Positions 1 through 9,300 of a stretch of DNA of 64,000 nucleotides are shown piece after piece (the stretch's first letter is position 1; each line of letters opens with the position of its first letter). Below the pieces are notes generated by a model. That model searched no databases, had not been told where the DNA came from, and saw only the letters and a program-made list of their open reading frames with translations. This stretch comes from Mesorhizobium sp. AR07. Its GTDB lineage: Bacteria > Pseudomonadota > Alphaproteobacteria > Rhizobiales > Rhizobiaceae. Position numbers and translations under genes: made by a program. The DNA lies in contig NZ_CP080525.1 in the NCBI RefSeq assembly GCF_024746815.1, forward strand, positions 1,116,001 to 1,180,000, read 5' to 3'.

Positions 1-456
1 CGATGCCATCGTCATGCCGGCCATCGAGCTGGTCGCGCTGGTGAAGGCCGCAAGATTGGGATCGTAGACGCCCGAACCCTTGCCGTCCTTGATCGAAAAC
101 TGCGTGCTCTGCAGACCCTCGGGGCCGTTGAACTCGAAGGAGGCGCTCTGCGAAAAATCCATCGAGACATCCCAGGATCCATCGCTGCGCGGCTTCACGA
201 TCAAGGCATAGGGCGGAACGTCGAATTTCAGCAGCTTCCGATCAGGCAATGATCCGGCAAGCGCCTTGAAATCAAACACGATCTTGTAGGCGCCGCCTTC
301 GACCGAGACCTTCAGAATGCCCTTATCGAGCGCCTGTTTGCCGACATAGCGCGACAGGTCTTGCGACAATTGCTTCGCACCCTGGCTATCGACGGTCTGG
401 CCGAAAGCAGGCGCGCTCAACGCAAGAAGGAAAGCGAATGGCAGGACACGGTTCAC
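1..456 (-). CDS. Secreted hypothetical protein (3' end outside window)
   Basis: The frame is open from a GTG at 454-456 to the window edge, so only the first 152 codons are seen. GGAGA lies eight bases before the GTG and supports this start. The N-terminus (MNRVLPFAFLLALSAPAFGQ) is a typical Sec signal peptide with cleavage near AFG-Q. The mature part begins with a charged segment (SQDLSRYVGKQALDKG) followed by alternating hydrophobic residues that suggest beta strands. I recognise no family. A periplasmic or outer-membrane-facing role is inferred from the signal peptide only. Confidence 0.6.
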   Translation of the reverse strand, partial: MNRVLPFAFLLALSAPAFGQTVDSQGAKQLSQDLSRYVGKQALDKGILKVSVEGGAYKIVFDFKALAGSLPDRKLLKFDVPPYALIVKPRSDGSWDVSMDFSQSASFEFNGPEGLQSTQFSIKDGKGSGVYDPNLAAFTSATSSMAGMTMAS

Positions 457-477
457 GCGAATTCTCCGTTTGACCTA

Positions 478-556
478 ATGCATATCGCCCAAAAGGGGGT
501 CCCGGTTTGGGATAACAACATGCATAAAAATAAAAACCTAGAGCGCATGCGCTTTA
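478..556. repeat. Family A palindromic repeat, copy 1
   Basis: ATGCAT at 478-483 is matched by ATGCAT at 520-525. Inside, CCCAAAA faces TTTGGG, so the whole core can fold into one long imperfect hairpin. A second small palindrome, AGCGCATGCGCT, follows in the tail. The core is shared with copies at 20203, 42157, 47031 and 55455. This copy is the most diverged: TATCG replaces TGTCG on the left arm. It lies between the partial secreted gene and the GNAT gene. Confidence 0.8.
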
Positions 557-642
557 GAAGGAACGCTTCGTTCGTCTGGTATGAAATTACCGCCGCAACC
601 GCAAGGTGCGATCAACAAAGCCATCCAAGCGGACAATCTCGA

Positions 643-1218
643 TCAAAGCACCAGCCGCATCAGCGGCCGGCCCGCCTTGCGTTCCACAAGCCTTTCGAAA
701 CCGGCCTTTTCGAAGACCCGCGACGAGCCGACGAACAGGCCGATCGAACGCGAATCGCGCGACAGGTCGATCGGACAGGCCTCGACCAGCCGGGCACCGT
801 TCCTACGGGCGAAATCGATACCGCCTTCGACCAGGCGATGCGAGACACCCCTGCCGCGCGCCCTGGTGCGGATGAAGAAGCAGGAGATCGCCCAAACGGC
901 CGGATCCGTGGCGTCGGCAGGATCGACGGGTGCGGAACCCCTGCCCTGATTGTTCCATTCGGGCACGTCGGCGCGGGGTCCGATCTGCATCCAGCCGACT
1001 GCCTGGCCGTCCTCGAATGCCAGCACGCCCGGCGGCGGGCCAGCTTCGATGCGCGCCTTGATGTGGTCCTTGTTGCGTTCGCGGTTGCTCTCGCGGCGCA
1101 GCGCCGGCGCCATCCGGAAATGCGTGCACCAGCAGCCATAGCAGGCGCCCTGCTTGCCGAAGAGGTCCTCGAAATCCGCCCAGAGCTCGGGCGCCAACGG
1201 CGCTATGGTCGTGCTCAT
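643..1218 (-). CDS. GNAT family N-acetyltransferase
   Basis: A 191-residue protein with the acetyl-CoA binding core of the GNAT superfamily. The segment [17 protein letters not shown] near residues 116-132 matches the R/Q-x-x-G-x-G/A pyrophosphate loop, and [10 protein letters not shown] near the end matches the usual C-terminal FYxxxGF element. The N-terminal third contains a cysteine-rich stretch ([13 protein letters not shown]) seen in some small GNAT proteins of Rhizobiales. The substrate cannot be told from sequence. The gene is transcribed away from dinB and its start lies 77 bases from the dinB start. Confidence 0.85.
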   Translation of the reverse strand: MSTTIAPLAPELWADFEDLFGKQGACYGCWCTHFRMAPALRRESNRERNKDHIKARIEAGPPPGVLAFEDGQAVGWMQIGPRADVPEWNNQGRGSAPVDPADATDPAVWAISCFFIRTRARGRGVSHRLVEGGIDFARRNGARLVEACPIDLSRDSRSIGLFVGSSRVFEKAGFERLVERKAGRPLMRLVL

Positions 1219-1274
1219 GCGTTCTCCCCAGGCCAGCCTTGTCGCTGGCCTTGCACTATCGTACCATTGCTTCT

Positions 1275-1289
1275 GTTCTCTTTATGTTC
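1275..1289. promoter_or_regulatory. SOS box (LexA operator) of dinB
   Basis: GTTCTCTTTATGTTC is an exact GTTC-N7-GTTC, the direct-repeat LexA operator described for alphaproteobacteria. It ends six bases before the ATG at 1296. An upstream in-frame start at 1239 would put the box inside the coding region, so the box helps choose the start. Confidence 0.75.
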
Positions 1290-1295
1290 GCAGCG

Positions 1296-2612
1296 ATGGC
1301 GGCCCCTGTCAACAATCCCGATCACGGTTTTTGCCGCGACTGCCTGACGTTTCAGCGCAGCCAGACGCGCCGCTGCGAACGCTGCGGCAGTCCCCGGCTG
1401 GCACGCCACCCTGAGCTTTACCGGCTGCATCTCGCCCATATCGACTGCGATGCCTTCTACGCGGCGATCGAAAAGCGCGACAATCCGGCGCTGAAGGACA
1501 AGCCGCTGATCATCGGCGGCGGCAAGCGCGGCGTCGTCTCCACCGCTTGCTACATCGCCCGCATCCAGGGCGTTCGCTCGGCAATGCCGATGTTCAAGGC
1601 GCTCGAAACCTGTCCCGAGGCGGTCGTCATCAGCCCGAACATGGAAAAATATGTCCGCGTCGGCCGCGAGGTGCGCGCCATGATGCAGGCGCTGACGCCG
1701 TTGGTCGAGCCGCTGTCGATCGACGAGGCGTTTCTCGACCTCGCCGGCACCGAACGGCTGCACGGCCTGCCGCCGGCAGTGGTGCTGGCGCGATTCGCGC
1801 TGGCGGTCGAGAAGGAGATCGGCATCACCGTTTCGGCCGGCCTGTCCTACTGCAAGTTCCTTGCCAAGATAGCGTCCGATTTTCGCAAGCCGCGCGGCTT
1901 CTCGGTCATCGGCGAGGCCGAGGCGGTCGGCTTTCTGGCGGCGCAGCCGGTGACCATGATCTGGGGTGTCGGCAAGGCGTTCAGCGCCACGCTGGAGCGC
2001 GACGGCATCCGCACCATCGGTCAGCTGCAGCAGATGGATCGTGGCGACCTGATGCGCCGTTACGGCACCATGGGCGACCGCCTCTACCACCTTTCGCGCG
2101 GCGAGGACGTCCGCCGCGTCGATCCCGACCAGGACGCCAAGAGCGTATCGGCCGAAACCACCTTCGACACCGACATCGCTTCGCTGGATGAGCTGGTCGC
2201 GGTGTTGAGGGGCCTTTCGGAAAAGGTCTCGGCACGGCTGAAGAAATCCCGCATTGCCGGGCGCACGGTGGTGCTCAAGTTGAAGACCCAGGATTTCAAG
2301 CTGCGCACCCGCAATCGCCAGCTCGGCGATCCGACCCGGCTCGCCGATCGCATCTTTCAGACCGGGGTGGAGCTTCTGCGCAAGGAAACGGATGGCACGA
2401 AATACCGGCTGCTCGGCATCGGCGTCAGCGACCTCTCCGACGACGACAAGGCCGACCCGCCCGACCTGGTCGACGTCCAGTCGCGCAAGCGCGCCATGGC
2501 CGAAGGCGCCATCGATGCCTTGCGCGACAAGTTCGGCCGCAAGGCGGTGGAAACCGGCTATACGTTCGGCAAGGGCCGCGACGCCCACCCGCCGGAACCG
2601 CTTGAGGACTGA
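1296..2612 (+). CDS. dinB: DNA polymerase IV (Y-family, translesion)
   Basis: A 438-residue Y-family polymerase that copies past damaged template bases. The palm carries HIDCDAF (Asp50 and Asp52) and SIDEAFLDL (Asp143-Glu144), the three metal-binding carboxylates. The C-terminal little-finger region follows ([18 protein letters not shown]). Before the palm sits an extension with paired cysteines at 13/16 and 27/30, which looks like a zinc ribbon. ATG 1296 is chosen over the longer frame from 1239 because the LexA box ends at 1289. No good Shine-Dalgarno is visible before either start. Expression is expected to be DNA-damage induced. Confidence 0.92.
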   Translation: MAAPVNNPDHGFCRDCLTFQRSQTRRCERCGSPRLARHPELYRLHLAHIDCDAFYAAIEKRDNPALKDKPLIIGGGKRGVVSTACYIARIQGVRSAMPMFKALETCPEAVVISPNMEKYVRVGREVRAMMQALTPLVEPLSIDEAFLDLAGTERLHGLPPAVVLARFALAVEKEIGITVSAGLSYCKFLAKIASDFRKPRGFSVIGEAEAVGFLAAQPVTMIWGVGKAFSATLERDGIRTIGQLQQMDRGDLMRRYGTMGDRLYHLSRGEDVRRVDPDQDAKSVSAETTFDTDIASLDELVAVLRGLSEKVSARLKKSRIAGRTVVLKLKTQDFKLRTRNRQLGDPTRLADRIFQTGVELLRKETDGTKYRLLGIGVSDLSDDDKADPPDLVDVQSRKRAMAEGAIDALRDKFGRKAVETGYTFGKGRDAHPPEPLED

Positions 2613-2642
2613 GTCAGTCTTGAGGATTGCCTCAGCATAGGG

Positions 2643-2784
2643 TGTGTTGAGATTCAGATCAGGCCGAGCCGAGAATGGTGGGCTTCGAGAACCGGAGCGG
2701 AGCGTACTTTCAGGTACGTGAGCACCGGAAGCGCAGAAATCCGCCGTTCGTAGGCCGGCATCATCTGAATACCAGCATACCCTA
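2643..2784. repeat. Family B 140-bp palindromic repeat, copy 1
   Basis: This stretch matches the element at 9952-10095 over its whole length. Shared blocks include GAGATTCAG, CAGGCCGAGCCGA, AATGGTGGG, GAGAACCGGAGCGGAGCG and TGAGCACCGGAAGCGCAG. The ends are inverted (GTTGAGATTCAGAT against ATCTGAATACCAGC) but have drifted more than in copy 2. The centre has a short hairpin, GTAC-tttcag-GTAC. It lies between the 3' ends of dinB and the next gene, and may act as a transcription end for both. Confidence 0.8.
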
Positions 2785-2785
2785 G

Positions 2786-3292
2786 TCAGGTGCGCTGCAG
2801 ATCGATTCTGCTCGTCACCACGCTCTTGCCGGTTTTCGGGTCGGTGTCGATAACCGTCAGCCGGATGCCGTTCTCGCCTCTCTTCTCGACCGTCATCCGC
2901 GCCTTTCGATCACCGTTGACCACCTTGGCCCAGCGGATGCCGAGATTGATCACGTTGCCCGAGCGGCTGCCATTCAGCTGCGCCGGACCGGTGCGAGACC
3001 CGACATAGATGCCACTGTACTTCGCGCCACTGACCTTCAAGTTGGCGCTGATGGCCCGCGTTACCAGAACGAGACCGCGGCAATTGCCATCCAGCGAGAG
3101 CGAGGTTGAAGTCGCATTCGACTTGAAGCTGCAAGTTACACCAACGTTCGGCACATCGGTGGTTAGCTGGACGGTGCCCTTGCCGGCGAAATTGCCATTG
3201 AACGACTGGAGAAACTTGGTCTCGTCGGCATGTGCCGTGCCTGCCGCAACCAGCAGACAGCCAGCAAGCGCGAATTGCGCGAATGGTTTCAT
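2786..3292 (-). CDS. Secreted hypothetical protein
   Basis: A 168-residue protein. The ATG at 3292 has AAGGAGGG just upstream, one of the strongest Shine-Dalgarno sequences here, so this start is preferred over the longer open frame. A signal peptide (MKPFAQFALAGCLLVAAGTAHA) cleaves near residue 22. The mature protein is rich in alternating polar and hydrophobic residues (FAGKGTVQLTTDV, KVSGAKYSGIYVGSR), suggesting a small beta-sandwich or barrel in the periplasm. I recognise no family. It may bind a lipid or surface ligand, but that is only an inference from the fold impression. Confidence 0.7.
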   Translation of the reverse strand: MKPFAQFALAGCLLVAAGTAHADETKFLQSFNGNFAGKGTVQLTTDVPNVGVTCSFKSNATSTSLSLDGNCRGLVLVTRAISANLKVSGAKYSGIYVGSRTGPAQLNGSRSGNVINLGIRWAKVVNGDRKARMTVEKRGENGIRLTVIDTDPKTGKSVVTSRIDLQRT

Positions 3293-3485
3293 GAAACCCT
3301 CCTTGTCGATGTTGGAAAGGCAACTCCGCGAAGTACGGATAAAATATCGGGACTCAACGCCCCTTGGCGTATCAGGTTCCGCCTCCAGCATGACTGTTTT
3401 GCAACATCCAGCCTTTGCAACTGGCCCAGAAAGAATACGGCGGCCAGCGATTGCGGCGAAAGCCCCGGCCTGCGACATAGCGGGC

Positions 3486-4367
3486 ATGGCACCTACCCCT
3501 TCCATCCCCAAGGCCGCGTTCTGGATGGCGCTGTCGATTGCCTCGTTCCTGGGGATGTCGGTAGCCGGCCGCGCCACGACAGCCGAGCTCAACGTCTTCC
3601 AGGTGCTGGAACTGCGCTCGGTGATCGGCTTTTTTATCCTTTTGCCGCTGGTGATGATGAGTGGCGGCTTCGCAGCCATGCGCACGCAGCGCCCCGTCGC
3701 CCATGTCGCCCGCAACGTCATCCACTATACCGGCCAGGCGGCCTGGCTTTACGCGCTGACGCTGATCCCGCTGGCCGTGCTGATCTCGATCGAATTCACC
3801 ACACCGATCTGGACGGCGATCCTGGCCGTGACTTTTCTTGGCGAAAGGCTCTCCCGGCCAAGGCTTGCGGCGATCGTGCTGGGGCTGATCGGCGTGGTGA
3901 TCGTCGTGCGCCCCGGTGTCGGCGCGGTCGACCCAGGACATCTGGTCGTGCTGGGTGCGGCCGTCTGTTTCGGCATATCGCTGGTGCTGGTCAAATCGCT
4001 GACGCGCACGGACAGCGTCGTGCGCATCATCTTCTGGATGCTGATCATCCAGTCGGCACTCGGCCTTATCCCGGCGCTCTATGAGTGGCGCAACCCGCCG
4101 CTGGAGCTGTGGCCGTGGATCCTGCTGATCGCATTCACCGGCATGTCGTCGCATTTCTGCATGGCCCGCGCACTCGGCTATGCCGACGCGACCGTCATTT
4201 CACCGATGGATTTCCTGCGCGTGCCGCTGTCGGCGCTGATCGGCTGGCTGCTCTACAGCGAGCAGATCGACGCCTTCACCGCCGGCGGCGCGTTGCTGAT
4301 CCTGATGGGCAATCTGCTCAATCTGCAGCGAAAGCCGGTAAAGCCGGCCGAAGTGGCGGCATCGTAG
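3486..4367 (+). CDS. EamA/DMT family transporter
   Basis: A 293-residue integral membrane protein with about ten hydrophobic segments in two EamA halves, the layout of drug/metabolite exporters. The first half ends with TPIWTAILAVTFLGERLSRP and the second with SALIGWLLYSEQIDAF, the paired P..(A/S)..(G/W)....E motifs of this family. ATG 3486 is selected because the longer frame from 3009 overlaps the preceding antisense gene and begins with non-membrane sequence. Substrate unknown; relatives export amino acids, metabolites or drugs. Confidence 0.88.
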   Translation: MAPTPSIPKAAFWMALSIASFLGMSVAGRATTAELNVFQVLELRSVIGFFILLPLVMMSGGFAAMRTQRPVAHVARNVIHYTGQAAWLYALTLIPLAVLISIEFTTPIWTAILAVTFLGERLSRPRLAAIVLGLIGVVIVVRPGVGAVDPGHLVVLGAAVCFGISLVLVKSLTRTDSVVRIIFWMLIIQSALGLIPALYEWRNPPLELWPWILLIAFTGMSSHFCMARALGYADATVISPMDFLRVPLSALIGWLLYSEQIDAFTAGGALLILMGNLLNLQRKPVKPAEVAAS

Positions 4368-4376
4368 CACTGTCGG

Positions 4377-5180
4377 TCAGCTTCCATCGTCCGGTATGTT
4401 GAGAATATGCCCGCAGGCCTTGCAGTGCACCGCATCCGGTTCGTGCCGTTGCAGCCCGCACCGGGGACATGGAAAAAACACCCTGGCCGGCCGAAAGATC
4501 GCCTGCACCAGCCTGACGAACAGCGATATGCCGATGATCATGGTGACGATCGACGTCAGCTTGCCGGCCATGCCCGGCAGCACGATGTCGCCGAAGCCGG
4601 TCGTCGTCACCGTGGCGACGGTGAAATAAAGCGCGTCGATATAGTTTTCGAGCCCCGTCCCTGTCCGGAAGAAGAACGTGTAGACGAAGCCGGTGATGAC
4701 GAACAGGAAGGTCAAAAGGTTGATGACCGCCTGGCTCGCCTCGCGCCAGGGTCGCAGGCCCCGCATCTCGAGATGTCGCCAGAGCGAACCGCTGCGCGAC
4801 AGCGACCAAAGCCGCAGAATGCGCAGAAAAGCGAGATTGGCGAGCGCCGTCGGCATCAGCAGCGTCAACAGGATGAAGGCATCGACCCATGATGTCGGCC
4901 GCTTCATCAGCCGCAGCATGTCGTTGGAGGCGAGCAGCCGGGCAATCATGTCGGCGGCGACGAGTGCCGCCACCGCATAGTCGAGCCAGAGAAACGAGGA
5001 GGATTGCTGCAGGACAGGTGTGGCAACGAAGAAAGCGATGATGGCGAGGTCGATGATGACAGCCGCCAGTTGGAAACGGAAAGCCGCCGGTGTGCGCCCG
5101 TGGTAAAGCTTGCGCAGTCTGTCGCGCAGCCGCGATATCGCTGGATTTTCCTGCAATCCTTCCTTGTCAGCCGCTTTCAT
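4377..5180 (-). CDS. Potassium-channel-like protein with C-terminal zinc ribbon
   Basis: A 267-residue protein with the layout of a voltage-gated-type ion channel. Membrane segments lie near 38-56, 62-82, 98-116 and 150-170, with an S4-like stretch containing spaced arginines (FLRILRLWSLSRSGSLWR, about 118-135). A pore loop carries TTTGFGD at 192-198, a variant of the potassium filter TVGYGD, followed by a final membrane helix (SIVTMIIGISLFVRLVQ). The tail has CPRC at 238-241 and CKAC at 253-256, a four-cysteine zinc-ribbon pattern. The ribbon may sense metal or redox state, or hold the tetramer; that is inference. Confidence 0.85.
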   Translation of the reverse strand: MKAADKEGLQENPAISRLRDRLRKLYHGRTPAAFRFQLAAVIIDLAIIAFFVATPVLQQSSSFLWLDYAVAALVAADMIARLLASNDMLRLMKRPTSWVDAFILLTLLMPTALANLAFLRILRLWSLSRSGSLWRHLEMRGLRPWREASQAVINLLTFLFVITGFVYTFFFRTGTGLENYIDALYFTVATVTTTGFGDIVLPGMAGKLTSIVTMIIGISLFVRLVQAIFRPARVFFPCPRCGLQRHEPDAVHCKACGHILNIPDDGS

Positions 5181-5257
5181 GACGATTGCCTAGCGTCCAT
5201 AGCCAAGGCCGTCCAGTGGGCCTAGACCGCCGAGTGGCCAAGGGATGGCCGAAGCGC

Positions 5258-5656
5258 TCAGCCTTGCACCACCTTGCCGTCAGGCCCGACAAGGCCCCAG
5301 GCGGTGGCCGTGTCGTAGAAGAACTGCTCCTTGGCGATCCGGTCACCGCGCCATTCCTGAAGCGCCACCTCTTCCAGCCGCTGGACGACGCCCTCCTTGT
5401 CGATCTTGTCGAAGGTCCAGCGGATGGCGACGTTGTCGCCGTCGACCAGAAAAGTCTGGACCGGATGCGTGTGCATCTTCTGGATCCGGTCCAGAACCGA
5501 TTGCTCGCGCGCCATCAGCGCTTCCCTGCTGCGCCGCGGGACGCCGAGATTCTCCTGCATGGTCGCATCGTCATGATAGAAGTCGGCGATCGCCTTGACA
5601 TGGCTGCCTTCGACCACCTCCTTGAGGAAGGCTTCAACGCGTTCGCGGCTGGGCAT
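5258..5656 (-). CDS. NTF2/SnoaL-like protein
   Basis: A 132-residue protein with the pattern of the NTF2-like fold. It has an N-terminal helix (SRERVEAFLKEVVEGSHVKAI), then YHDDATMQENLG, then strands around VQTFLVDGDNVAIRWTFD and WRGDRIAKEQFFYD. Relatives include SnoaL-type cyclases, limonene epoxide hydrolases and many proteins of unknown role. ATG 5656 is chosen with an upstream AGAGGA. An ATG eleven codons earlier (5689) is possible. No operon partner is clear. Confidence 0.75.
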   Translation of the reverse strand: MPSRERVEAFLKEVVEGSHVKAIADFYHDDATMQENLGVPRRSREALMAREQSVLDRIQKMHTHPVQTFLVDGDNVAIRWTFDKIDKEGVVQRLEEVALQEWRGDRIAKEQFFYDTATAWGLVGPDGKVVQG

Positions 5657-5823
5657 GGTGGCGCATTCCTCTATCCGCTGCAGCAGCACGGCTGCGGCTC
5701 TGGTTATGGCTGGGAGGACGAACTCTTTCGAACGTGCCTACCGCATGTGGTGCAAACCAGCCCCACTTCAACCATGCCCGGCACCCTGGCCCTATCGGCC
5801 ACGATGTCAGGCCCAGCGCCATC

Positions 5824-6157
5824 TCAGTCCGCGATGCGCTGGCCGACGTCGATGCGATTGCCGTCGGGATCCTCGAAGACGAAAGCGCGCAAGCCGTAGT
5901 CATGGTCGCGCAAGCCTTTGACGATGCGAAGGCCGTGTGCCTTGCAGACATGGTGCAAGGCGTTGACGTTTTCAACCATCATGTGCGCGACGTTGAAGCG
6001 GACCGCGCTTCAGGATCGCGAAGCCGACCGGATCGCCATTCTCGAACATCTTGGAAAAGCCGAGCACCTCGCAATAGAAGGCGGTGGCCCTTTGCATATT
6101 CCTGACAGGCAGCGTAGCGGCGATGCGGCCGAAACGGACAGAATTTGCGTCGATCAT
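5824..6157 (-). pseudogene. VOC/glyoxalase family protein, frameshifted
   Basis: The 5' part encodes FGRIAATLPVRNMQRATAFY and then CEVLGFSKMFENGDPVGFAI, the first beta-alpha-beta module of VOC (glyoxalase/bleomycin resistance) proteins. Near position 6000 the frame stops making sense. It continues in another frame as NVAHMMVENVNALHHVCKAH and later GLRAFVFEDPDGNRIDVGQR, the second module with its FxDPDGN motif, ending at a stop at 5824-5826. Together they give about 111 codons, a normal length for one VOC protein. A single-base change near 5995-6005 explains it. Either the gene is broken or there is a base error. Confidence 0.8.
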
Positions 6158-6306
6158 CGTAACCTCGAAGACATGGGAAACCGCGCCTGCTCCATGGACG
6201 GTGCCATGCCAGCAATTCCGGTCCCGATTATCGGTTCGATGAGACAGTGCTCACGGGATCAAAGCTATAGACGGTTTTCCTCACCTGCGAAACGGGTCCG
6301 CCTGAG

Positions 6307-9300
6307 CTAAACAAGTTCCACTTCGACCACGCCCGGCACCGCGCGCATCGCCGAGGCAATCTGCGGCGAAATCCGGTAGCGATTGGGCAGCTCGATCTCG
6401 ATTTCCCCGTCGCCATCTTCCTTGATCAGCACGAAGCTGACCTGGCCCTCGCCTCTGACGCTCAACTGGCCAGCCAGAGTGCCGAGCGGCGCCGCGTTGC
6501 GCACGAAAATGCGGAGCGCTTTCTGGATGCGGCTTGCCTCGTCCTCCAACGACTGTACCGAGTTGATGCGCAGATTGACACCTTCCGGCCTGTCCTCAGC
6601 CGCCACGGTGATGACCACGGAGCGGCCGGCCTCCAGCAAATCGCGATACTGTGCCAGTCCTTCCGAAAACAGCACGGCTTCATACTGGCCGGACGTATCG
6701 GAAAAGGCGACGACGCCCATCTTGTTGCCGGTGCGCGTCTTGCGCTCCTGCTTGCTGGTGACGGTTCCGGCAAGCCGGCCGGCGGCGGCGCCTCGTTTTA
6801 CGGCCGCCGAAAACTCGGCCCAGCTCTGCACCCGCATCTTCTGCAAGGCCGCCTTGTACTCGTCGAGCGGATGGGCGGAGAGATAGAAGCCGACGATCTG
6901 GAATTCGCGGTGCAGCCGGTCGGCGGCAAGCCACGGGTCCGTCGCCGGCAGATTGAGCGCCTGCGACTGGGCGCCGAGCGAGGCGCCGAAGATGTCGTGC
7001 TGGCCGGAGACCGCGTTCTGCTGCGCCAGTGACGCCAGCCCCATCATGCGTTCCACTCCCGCCATCATGGAAGCGCGGTCGTGGCCGAAGCAGTCGAGCG
7101 CACCGGCCATGATCAGGCTTTCGAAGACACGCTTGCCGACAATCTTGGGATCGACCCGCTCGCAGAAATCGGCGAGGTTCTTGAACGGCTTTTCGCCGCG
7201 CTGGGCAACGATATGCTCGACCGCCGCGTCGCCGACGCCCTTCAGCGCCGCCAGCGAATAGTAGATGCGGTTCTCACCGACTTCGAACGGCCGAAAACTT
7301 GATGTCACCGACGGCGCCAGAACCTCGATGCGGAGGCGCAGCGCGTCCTGGCGGAAATCGGCGAGCTTGTCGGTGTTGCCCATGTCGAGCGTCATCGACG
7401 CCGCCAGGAACTCGACCGGATAATGCGCCTTGAGATAGGCGGTCTGGTAGGAGACCACCGCGTAGGCGGCGGCATGCGACTTGTTGAAACCATAGTCGGC
7501 GAACTTGGCCAGCAGATCGAAGATGAAGTCGGCTTGCGGCTTGCCGACGCCGCGCTCGACCGCGCCCGAGACGAAGCGCTCGCGCTGCTTGTCCATCTCG
7601 GCGCGGATCTTCTTGCCCATGGCGCGGCGCAGCAGGTCGGCTTCGCCGAGCGAATAGCCGGCAAGCTCCTGCGCGATCTGCATCACCTGCTCCTGGTAAA
7701 CGATGACGCCTTGCGTCTCCTTGACCAGATGGTCGATCTTGGGATGGATCGACGCCATCTCCTCCTCGCCATGCTTTCTGGCGTTGTAGGTCGGGATGTT
7801 CTCCATCGGTCCCGGCCGGTACAGCGCCACCAGCGCGATGATGTCCTCGATACAGTCGGGCCGCATGCCGATCAGCGCCTTGCGCATGCCGGCGCTTTCC
7901 ACCTGGAACACGCCGACCACTTCACCGCGCGACAGCATGGCGTAGGTCTCGGGATCGTCGAGCGGGATCGTCGCCAGGTCGATCTCGATGCCGCGCCGGC
8001 GGATCAGTTTCACCGCCGTCTCCAGCACGGTCAGCGTTTTCAGGCCGAGGAAGTCGAACTTTACCAGCCCGGCCTGCTCGACATATTTCATGTTGAACTG
8101 GGTGACCGGCATGTCCGAACGCGGATCGCGGTACATCGGCACCAGCTCCGACAGCGGCCGGTCGCCGATGACGATGCCAGCGGCGTGGGTCGAGGCGTGG
8201 CGGTAGAGGCCCTCAAGCTTCTGCGCCATGTCGAGCAGCGTCTGGACGATCGGCTCCCTCTCGGCCTCTTCGGCAAAGCGCGGCTCGTTGGCGATGGCGT
8301 CGGCGAGCTTGACCGGGTTGGCCGGGTTCTGCGGCACCATCTTGGAGAGCTTGTCGACCTGGCCATAGGGCATCTGCAGCACGCGGCCGACGTCGCGCAG
8401 CACGGCGCGGGCCTGCAGCGTACCGAAGGTGATGATCTGGCCGACCTGGTCGCGGCCGTATTTCTGCTGGACGTAGCGGATCACCTCCTCGCGGCGATCC
8501 TGGCAGAAGTCGATGTCGAAGTCGGGCATCGACACGCGATCGGGGTTCAGGAAGCGCTCAAACAGCAGCGAGAAGCGCAACGGGTCGATGTCGGTGATGG
8601 TCGTCGAATAGGCGACCAGCGATCCGGCGCCCGAACCACGGCCCGGCCCGACCGGAATGCCTTGCGCCTTGGCCCATTTGATGAAGTCGGCAACGATCAG
8701 GAAATAGCCGGGAAACTTCATCTTGGTGATGATGCCGAGCTCGAAATTCAACCGCTCGCGATATTGCTCGACCGTGTAGCCTGATGTCGGGCCGTGCGCC
8801 GCCAACCGCGCGTCGAGCCCCTCATGCGCCTGGCGGGCCAGTTCGTCGGCTTCCGCCTGCACGGCGGCGTCATTGTCGGCGACGTCGCCGCCGGTGAAGC
8901 GCGGCAGGATCGGGTTGCGATTCCTTGGATAGTAGGAACATCGCAACGCGATCTCGACCGTGTTGTCGATCGCTTCGGGCAGGTCGGCGAACAGCCTGGC
9001 CATATCGGCCTGGCTGCGCAGGAAATTGTCCGGTGTCAGCCGGCGGCGATTGTCGGCGGCAACGACCGAGCCCTCGGCGATGGCGATCAGCGCGTCATGC
9101 GCGTCATAATCGTCGCGCGCCGAGAAGAACGCCTCGTTGGTGGCGACCAGCGGCAGTTCATGGGCATAAGCGAGATCGATCGAGGATTTCTCGATCACGC
9201 GATCATAGCCCGAAACCCGGTCCAGTTCGACATAGAGCCGGTCACCGAACATCGTCTTGAGGGTCAAAAGCCGCGTCTCGGCAAGATCGCGGCGATCTTC

